Source: a virus
Length of the DNA: 64,000 nt
IMG/VR virus record: IMGVR_UViG_3300021365_000005
Span: 1-64,000 of that record
Direction: 5' to 3' (one strand)
Positions 58,738-64,000 of the stretch are shown piece by piece. The notes beneath the pieces are model-generated. The model made no database searches, was not told where the DNA came from, and saw only the letters and a list, made by a program, of their open reading frames with translations. The position numbers were made by a program, and so were the translations under genes. Position 1 is the first letter of the stretch, and the number at the start of each line of letters is the position of its first letter.

Positions 58738-60426
58738 CTAAAAGGTTCCTCCGTCTATACCAGATACACTAAGGGTTCCACTTGCGCTTATATTACCTGA
58801 CAAACTTAGATTACCTGCTATATCCGCGTTACCGTCTACATCTAAAGCGTCAGCATTTACAGTACCATCAAAATAAGCATCTTTCCACTGCCAGGTACCA
58901 GAACCTAAATCATAGGTATCATCTGCTCCTGGGTAAAGATTACCATGTAGATAACCATCTTTGTATCTTTCTAAAAAGTTAACACCTTGTGTGTTAGCGG
59001 TGCTAGTGTTATTTAAGCTGTTGTCACCAGCTCTATAGTTAGCGGCATATAACGTGTGTATTCTAAAATAACTATTGTTTTGACTTCCTCCTAACGTATA
59101 TCTTAATTTTGTTGTTCCTTGCCCTGTTCCGCTGTTACCAGTAATTTGTCTTAATACAACATTCTCTGAATTGTCTGTAATGTCACAAAGAGTTTGCCAT
59201 CCATCGTCTGTTTGATACGCTTCTATTTTAACTCTTTGAGGAGTAAAACTAACTGCCCCAAAAACTATACCTACCCAAGAGCTATATTGTAACTCGTTAG
59301 TCCACTCTAAAGTGATAACACCAACACCAGCGGTACTACCATCCGCACCGTTATCAGAGTACCAGCTACCAGCTGTACTTGAGTGCGCGTCAAAAGCTTT
59401 CCCACTGTCAAAATCTGATTCAGCGACAGGGTTGCTATAAGTATAATTTCCAGATGAACCGCTTCTAGTTTTATATAAACCAGTTACCGTTATACTCGAG
59501 TTACTCCACTTATTAAACCCTGCTAAGTCATTTATTATATGAGGTATGTGAACCATAGAGGCTTCAGCTGCTGGGTTTAGAAACCCACCGCGTACCACGG
59601 TGCCAGTGGTACTTGTGCTAATAGCCTGAAAGTCAGCTCTGCCGTTTATATCTAGGCTAGTACCTTCTAATTCTGTACCTGTAATTTTACCAGTAGATGT
59701 TATCGCTCCGGATCCTATTGTACCTGTAACCGTAAGTAGACCTGCTTTGTCTAAAGTCATTACAGTAGCTAAGCTTCCACCAGTGTTTGTACCGTGTTTC
59801 CAAACCCAGTTGTCGTTTCCAGATCCACCGCCCCAAAGCTCAAAACTAGTGTTCATAGCATCGCCATCGGTCTCATCTTGTCTGTGTATTAAGTGTGCTG
59901 TTCTATCTTCTGTATATACTCCCCAGTATTCAGTTGAAGCTCTACCAACTTTAAATTGAGGACTATTTGGAGCTCCTTGAGATACAGTATATACTTCCAA
60001 TCCAGCATCCCCTGTTGGGTGGATTATTTGAAGGCCATCTTCACTTTGATCCCAAAGCATATATGATCCTGCTGTCGCTCCAAAGAATTTAACATCGTGG
60101 CCCGTGTCATTTACACCGACGGTGAGATCGCTTGAGATAGGAGATCCTAAAGCTAATGTTGTATCACTAGAACCTATAGTTAATGTAACACCTGTTGATC
60201 CATCTTCTGCTTTTATATTGCCTGTTTGTTCAAATAAAATGTCTACATTATTAGTACCATCTCCGATGTAAATATCAGATGCCCCATCACCTATTAATAC
60301 ATCTCCTACTGCATTGCTAATAACAAGATTATTACCATCTTGGGTTATTGCTCCGCATTCAGCGCCTGAACTATTATCAAATACTATATCGCCATCTGCT
60401 GGCGTGATTATAATGTCTTTTGCCAT
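58738..60426 (-). CDS. Tail fibre with discoidin-like domain
   Basis: 562 residues. The N-terminal part (IVFDNSSGAECGAITQDGNN) holds Gly/Asp-rich beta repeats. Residues about 320-480 have a galactose-binding-like (discoidin) look: KAFDAHSSTAGSW, ITLEWTNELQYSSWVGIVFG, RVKIEAYQTDDGWQTL and YFRIHTLYAANYRAG. The C-terminus ASGTLSVSGIDGGTF resembles the 57451 protein. Likely binds host glycans. Confidence 0.65.
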   Translation of the reverse strand: MAKDIIITPADGDIVFDNSSGAECGAITQDGNNLVISNAVGDVLIGDGASDIYIGDGTNNVDILFEQTGNIKAEDGSTGVTLTIGSSDTTLALGSPISSDLTVGVNDTGHDVKFFGATAGSYMLWDQSEDGLQIIHPTGDAGLEVYTVSQGAPNSPQFKVGRASTEYWGVYTEDRTAHLIHRQDETDGDAMNTSFELWGGGSGNDNWVWKHGTNTGGSLATVMTLDKAGLLTVTGTIGSGAITSTGKITGTELEGTSLDINGRADFQAISTSTTGTVVRGGFLNPAAEASMVHIPHIINDLAGFNKWSNSSITVTGLYKTRSGSSGNYTYSNPVAESDFDSGKAFDAHSSTAGSWYSDNGADGSTAGVGVITLEWTNELQYSSWVGIVFGAVSFTPQRVKIEAYQTDDGWQTLCDITDNSENVVLRQITGNSGTGQGTTKLRYTLGGSQNNSYFRIHTLYAANYRAGDNSLNNTSTANTQGVNFLERYKDGYLHGNLYPGADDTYDLGSGTWQWKDAYFDGTVNADALDVDGNADIAGNLSLSGNISASGTLSVSGIDGGTF

Positions 60427-60427
60427 A

Positions 60428-63199
60428 TTATATCCTTCCGCTTATTCGTTTTTTATTTGCTGTAAAACTAGTTCTAACACTCTTTCTACCTAGTTTAGTT
60501 GCATGGAGATGGTCAGTATGTAAGCTAGCTTTTGACAAAATTACATCTATAGGTAGAGCTTTAAAGCCTGTGGTTGTTATATCATGGTCATCTACATAAT
60601 AACCATAAGCTAATTCATATCCCACACTTTGTGATGCCACTGTAAGGGTTTTTGTTTCCCATGCGCCTTGCGCCGTGCTGGTGTGGGGGATATACTCTAC
60701 AAAACTATTTGTATATAAAGATCCAGAGAGATATGTTTCTGTACTTGTTTTTATGCCTGCTCTATCGCCTGCACTATTTATAATATCCCAATCGGAGAGT
60801 AATGTTCTAACATTACCACTATCTGTAACCACCCCTTCATTATGTCTTCCACCAAACGCGGAATTTTGAATTGATCTTGCTATAAGAACGGGCATTGAAC
60901 TGTCTGCTACAGTATTAGCTACCCCATCATAATCAGCGTCATTTATCTTTAAACGCGATCTTAAGTTAACAACAGTGTATGCAGGTACAAAAATACTAGC
61001 CATTATTTGGGGAGTTGATTGAGGGGCTACTATAAATTCATGGACAGAAGTACCACCTTTTATTAATAAAGTCATTGATCCCCCATACTCTACATACTCA
61101 TCTTGTCTAAATCCATGTTCTATCCAAAACTGTTTACCTTGCTTAGCACCTGTACTTACATAAGGTTTATTATGACCGGTAGCATAGTGTCTTATTTGAT
61201 CTATATCATAATTAGGTGTGTGACCCATGCCCCATATGTGAGAACTTGCATCCCAATAATTAGGCATAAATTGAGAATCTAGAAAGATCTCATCAATAGA
61301 ATCTGTTGCGTATATATATCTATACCTGTCACAATAAATTCTACGAAAAGTAGTCCTATTGGAGGAACCGGGGTGAATACAATAAGAATTTGCATACCGT
61401 ATGTCAAAATGTTGAACGGTAGTCATATCATTTTGTCTTCCCAAATTGCTTTTAATCCAGTTATAATCCTCTGCCATTCTTAAATACATGTAAGAAATTT
61501 CATTGGGTCTTTCATATGCTGCTTCTGTAGACAATGAGCTATAATTATTAGCTGCTGATATGTGTCCATGGCTCTTTATAAAATGTTGACTACTCCAATG
61601 CCATACACCTCTACCAGTTCCTATAGTAACTAGGTTTCTAGCAACCATACCATAAGGATGTCTCATACATATACTAGGGTACGAATCACCATCTCTAGTT
61701 GTATTTGAGCATAAATTATAAGCAGTGTAACTACATCCGTCTATATAATTTTCACCTGTTTGAGTACAGCCACTGGTAGAGTGGATTGTTGTATTATCGG
61801 CAGCTGCTCCTGTGATTTTAGTATCATAATATCCGTTATAACCAGCTATATTAACTCCCTGCCTAAAATTGGTGCTATCACCGGTATTATACCCTAGCCC
61901 ATCAAATTCAACATATTTTATTTTGACTCTTCTTGTTGGGGCATTATACCAAGTATTAGAAGTCCAATATTTAACATTAAAAAACACTCTAGCAGTGTCT
62001 TCATCTGCATAAGCAATATCGTCACCATTAGCAGCACAAGCTTTAATAACTACACCTCTTGACATTTTAGTTATTAGCCCTCCAATTTTACCATCATATA
62101 GAATATCTCTGTCTACAGTTATTGTGGTGCCACTTATACTAGATATAGTATAAACTAATCGATGCCTCCATACGTTTGTTTCGCCTCCACTAGCATAGGT
62201 ATAACTATCATCTCCGCAAGCTTCTATATATATTTTATCCCCCGATGAAAAGTCTGCAGCATTATTAACAACTACTGTTCTTAAATCAGCAGCTCCGGAG
62301 TATGTTGCTGCCATGGCGCTAGAAGTCCTTCTTACATGTGAGTCATTTAAGTGATATTTTTCGGTGCCCGTTTGGTATACGTATTCGCCAATCAAACTGG
62401 GGGCGTTATCTATAGTGCTACCAAAAGTGATTACATTTGTTTTGCCATTTATAGCAGTTATTTTTAAGACATTTCTATTGTCACCTGTTCCAAAAATTAA
62501 TAAATACCCCACCCTGAAAACATTTGCATCATCTACTGTTATTGTAGAACCGGAAACGCTACTTATTATAGGAGCTTTATTTGTTACTCTTGGATAAACA
62601 AACTGTCTAAAATATATTCTATGATTTTCAGTATCTACATCATGTACCCAAAAACATTCATCATTCGCTAATCTAAAATCTTCTTCTCTTTTATATATAG
62701 AGATAAGATCATTAGCTGTAAAATTGGTTGAATCGTCAACTGTTAAATATGGGGATTGTTGAATATGGTTACCATTTAATTCTGTTTTTAAGGTTGGTTC
62801 TCCTCCATCTATATCAACACCACACCATTTTCTAGCATCAACTTGTATACCATGTTGTGCAGAGTTATTTCCTGATATTTTGATTTGAGAACCACTATGC
62901 ATACTAAGTAAAGCACCACTAGTGGTAGAGCCCTCTACAAATTCACCTGCTGTGTTGTTAGAATTACTAGTATTTTTAACTGTCATTCTACCGTTAAGGT
63001 GCATTATACTACCACTGATAAAATTTAAATTACCATCAATAGTAACATTGTCTGTTATAGCAGCAGTAATATCAGTACTAACAGTTACTCTGTGTCCATG
63101 AGCAATAACAACTGAATCGTTATTAGCTGGTACAGCACCACCTACCCAAGTTCCAGTAGCATGCCAATCCCCTGTTTGTGTACTAGTTATCGTTGCCAT
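60428..63199 (-). CDS. Tailspike-like protein with N-terminal G8-type module
   Basis: 923 residues. The N-terminus TGTWVGGAVPANNDSVVIAH with later Gly/His pattern fits a G8 domain, usually followed by a right-handed beta-helix; the long Asn/Thr-rich middle fits that helix. A Tyr/His-rich segment (DYNWIKSNLGRQNDM) and a basic C-terminus (RKSVRTSFTANKKRISGRI) end the protein. Probably a receptor-binding or glycan-degrading spike. No catalytic residues can be assigned. Confidence 0.65.
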   Translation of the reverse strand: MATITSTQTGDWHATGTWVGGAVPANNDSVVIAHGHRVTVSTDITAAITDNVTIDGNLNFISGSIMHLNGRMTVKNTSNSNNTAGEFVEGSTTSGALLSMHSGSQIKISGNNSAQHGIQVDARKWCGVDIDGGEPTLKTELNGNHIQQSPYLTVDDSTNFTANDLISIYKREEDFRLANDECFWVHDVDTENHRIYFRQFVYPRVTNKAPIISSVSGSTITVDDANVFRVGYLLIFGTGDNRNVLKITAINGKTNVITFGSTIDNAPSLIGEYVYQTGTEKYHLNDSHVRRTSSAMAATYSGAADLRTVVVNNAADFSSGDKIYIEACGDDSYTYASGGETNVWRHRLVYTISSISGTTITVDRDILYDGKIGGLITKMSRGVVIKACAANGDDIAYADEDTARVFFNVKYWTSNTWYNAPTRRVKIKYVEFDGLGYNTGDSTNFRQGVNIAGYNGYYDTKITGAAADNTTIHSTSGCTQTGENYIDGCSYTAYNLCSNTTRDGDSYPSICMRHPYGMVARNLVTIGTGRGVWHWSSQHFIKSHGHISAANNYSSLSTEAAYERPNEISYMYLRMAEDYNWIKSNLGRQNDMTTVQHFDIRYANSYCIHPGSSNRTTFRRIYCDRYRYIYATDSIDEIFLDSQFMPNYWDASSHIWGMGHTPNYDIDQIRHYATGHNKPYVSTGAKQGKQFWIEHGFRQDEYVEYGGSMTLLIKGGTSVHEFIVAPQSTPQIMASIFVPAYTVVNLRSRLKINDADYDGVANTVADSSMPVLIARSIQNSAFGGRHNEGVVTDSGNVRTLLSDWDIINSAGDRAGIKTSTETYLSGSLYTNSFVEYIPHTSTAQGAWETKTLTVASQSVGYELAYGYYVDDHDITTTGFKALPIDVILSKASLHTDHLHATKLGRKSVRTSFTANKKRISGRI

Positions 63200-63371
63200 C
63201 TATATCCTCGGTATTAAATTGTTCTTGGTATGCAGATACGTTCAATGCAATTTCAATTGACACTTCGGTATTAGTATCTGTAATTTTACTAGCCACAGCC
63301 TCCATTAAAGACTCATCGTCCACTATAACTATAGTACCATCTATTTTATTGTAAGTAATATTAATTATCAT
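63183..63371 (-). CDS. Small unknown acidic protein
   Basis: 62 residues, acidic (VDDESLMEAVASKITDTNTE), ending EDIDGNDN. Its start overlaps the fibre gene stop and its end overlaps the 60428 gene start by 17 nt. Could be a small chaperone for the fibres; function unknown. Confidence 0.5.
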   Translation of the reverse strand: MIINITYNKIDGTIVIVDDESLMEAVASKITDTNTEVSIEIALNVSAYQEQFNTEDIDGNDN

Positions 63372-64000
63372 GTTCTATCTGCTCTATATCTTTTCTGTTA
63401 GCGTGAATTACGAAATAGCAATTTGGGGTTTTTAATGTACCGGCGCTAATGTAAACTTTATTATTTTTGATTTCTTTTACATATAAATTTTGATGTTTAC
63501 CTATCGAGGTTAATTGAACTGATAGGGTATTCTCATCAACTAACCATTCCCACTCTTTGGGTAGATCTATGATATTGCCATTACATTTACCTCTATGGAA
63601 TACATCGTGCTGTCTACCCTCTAAGCTTCCATATTCTAAGGATCCGCCGGTTGGAGTGTCTATAACAAATGATTTTGTTGTTGCTCTTAAAGCTCCTACG
63701 ATGGTTGTGTTACCAACTACATGTAGGGGAACGGTTGGACTCGTAGTTCCTATCCCAACGTTGCCTCCTGATGGGTTTATCCATGAATTACCATCTGTGA
63801 TTACTCTAAACGCCTCTGTCCCATCAGGTGCGTATAATGACATTTGAGACCTTTCGTTTGCTCCTGAGTCTATGCCTGTGATTTTAAATCTTGTAGTTTG
63901 CCCATGATTTGCACCTGAACCTATAAAGTTAAAAGATTGAGCATGTCTACTTATTACAAAATTCATATTATCACCTACTACATCCTCAGCAGATATGTAG
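63361..64000 (-). CDS. Tail fibre C-terminal part (5' end beyond window)
   Basis: The frame stays open to the window edge, reading ISAEDVVGDN before the first visible ATG (63966), so the gene starts outside. GNVGIGTTSPTVPLHV is a motif found before the C-terminal part of many fibre proteins. The end (KSFVIDTPTGGSLEYGSLEG, then HQNLYVKEIKNNKVYI) matches the tip domain of marine T4-like fibres as I recall them. Receptor binding or trimerisation role inferred. Confidence 0.75.
   Translation of the reverse strand, partial: YISAEDVVGDNMNFVISRHAQSFNFIGSGANHGQTTRFKITGIDSGANERSQMSLYAPDGTEAFRVITDGNSWINPSGGNVGIGTTSPTVPLHVVGNTTIVGALRATTKSFVIDTPTGGSLEYGSLEGRQHDVFHRGKCNGNIIDLPKEWEWLVDENTLSVQLTSIGKHQNLYVKEIKNNKVYISAGTLKTPNCYFVIHANRKDIEQIEHDN

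Noticed and set aside
1-64000. tRNA genes, CRISPR arrays, integrase, transposons
   Set aside because: None noticed by eye on reading; a tRNA search would be needed to exclude tRNAs.

Overview
This window looks like the core of a T4-like contractile-tailed phage (myovirus) genome: AT-rich, densely packed, with essentially every convincing gene on the minus strand, so transcription runs from high to low coordinates. Recognisable T4-type proteins include DNA polymerase (gp43), DnaB-like helicase (gp41), RNase H/5' nuclease, UvsX, gp32, sheath (gp18), tube (gp19), major capsid protein (gp23), scaffold (gp22), prohead protease (gp21), portal (gp20) and large terminase (gp17). The order and the many fibre-like proteins fit marine 'far-T4' phages. 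The host cannot be fixed from sequence. A secreted coiled-coil protein whose signal peptide ends in SAQ, and promoter-like boxes close to TAnnTTTG, hint at a Bacteroidetes host, but this is inference.

Layout. 1-13.2 kb holds replication, nucleotide metabolism and repair: GroES-like co-chaperonin (cut by the edge), DNA polymerase, dUTPase, a dCMP-hydroxymethylase-like thymidylate synthase family protein, asparagine synthetase, a dNMP-kinase-like protein, class II (B12-dependent) ribonucleotide reductase, helicase, 5' nuclease, UvsX, gp32 and UV damage endonuclease. 13.2-18.2 kb holds small unknowns, a large Lys-rich protein and a compact family A DNA-polymerase-like protein. 18.2-32.2 kb is the tail and neck: hub candidate, LysM protein, tape measure, a tail assembly chaperone with a likely programmed frameshift, tube, sheath and neck proteins. 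32.2-40 kb is a set of fibre/adhesin proteins, five of which share an N-terminal Trp-Lys-Lys tag. 40-51 kb holds PhoH, capsid, scaffold, a ribosomal protein bS21 homologue, a cluster of small proteins with capsid-targeting-like N-termini, protease, portal and terminase. 51-64 kb holds small membrane proteins, a zinc-ribbon protein, a double P-loop kinase, a GAMT-like methyltransferase and a second fibre region ending in a fibre gene cut by the right edge.

Regulation visible in the sequence. A box reading GATATTTATA on the coding strand lies upstream of about fifteen gene starts, mostly structural. A second promoter-like class has an A/T dyad centred 22-23 nt upstream of TATATT, before six genes or operons (dNMP kinase, gp32, a membrane protein, the PolA-like gene, a small ORF and bS21). 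DNA polymerase and UvdE share a third arrangement. Three intrinsic terminators follow the tube, capsid and bS21 genes.

The strongest candidates for unusual biology are the frameshift in the tail chaperone gene, the PolA-like protein alongside gp43, phage bS21 without a Shine-Dalgarno in a genome otherwise rich in them, the capsid-targeting-like tag family, and the GAMT-like methyltransferase inside the fibre cluster. I saw no tRNA genes, CRISPR arrays, integrase or transposase, but I could not run a tRNA search.
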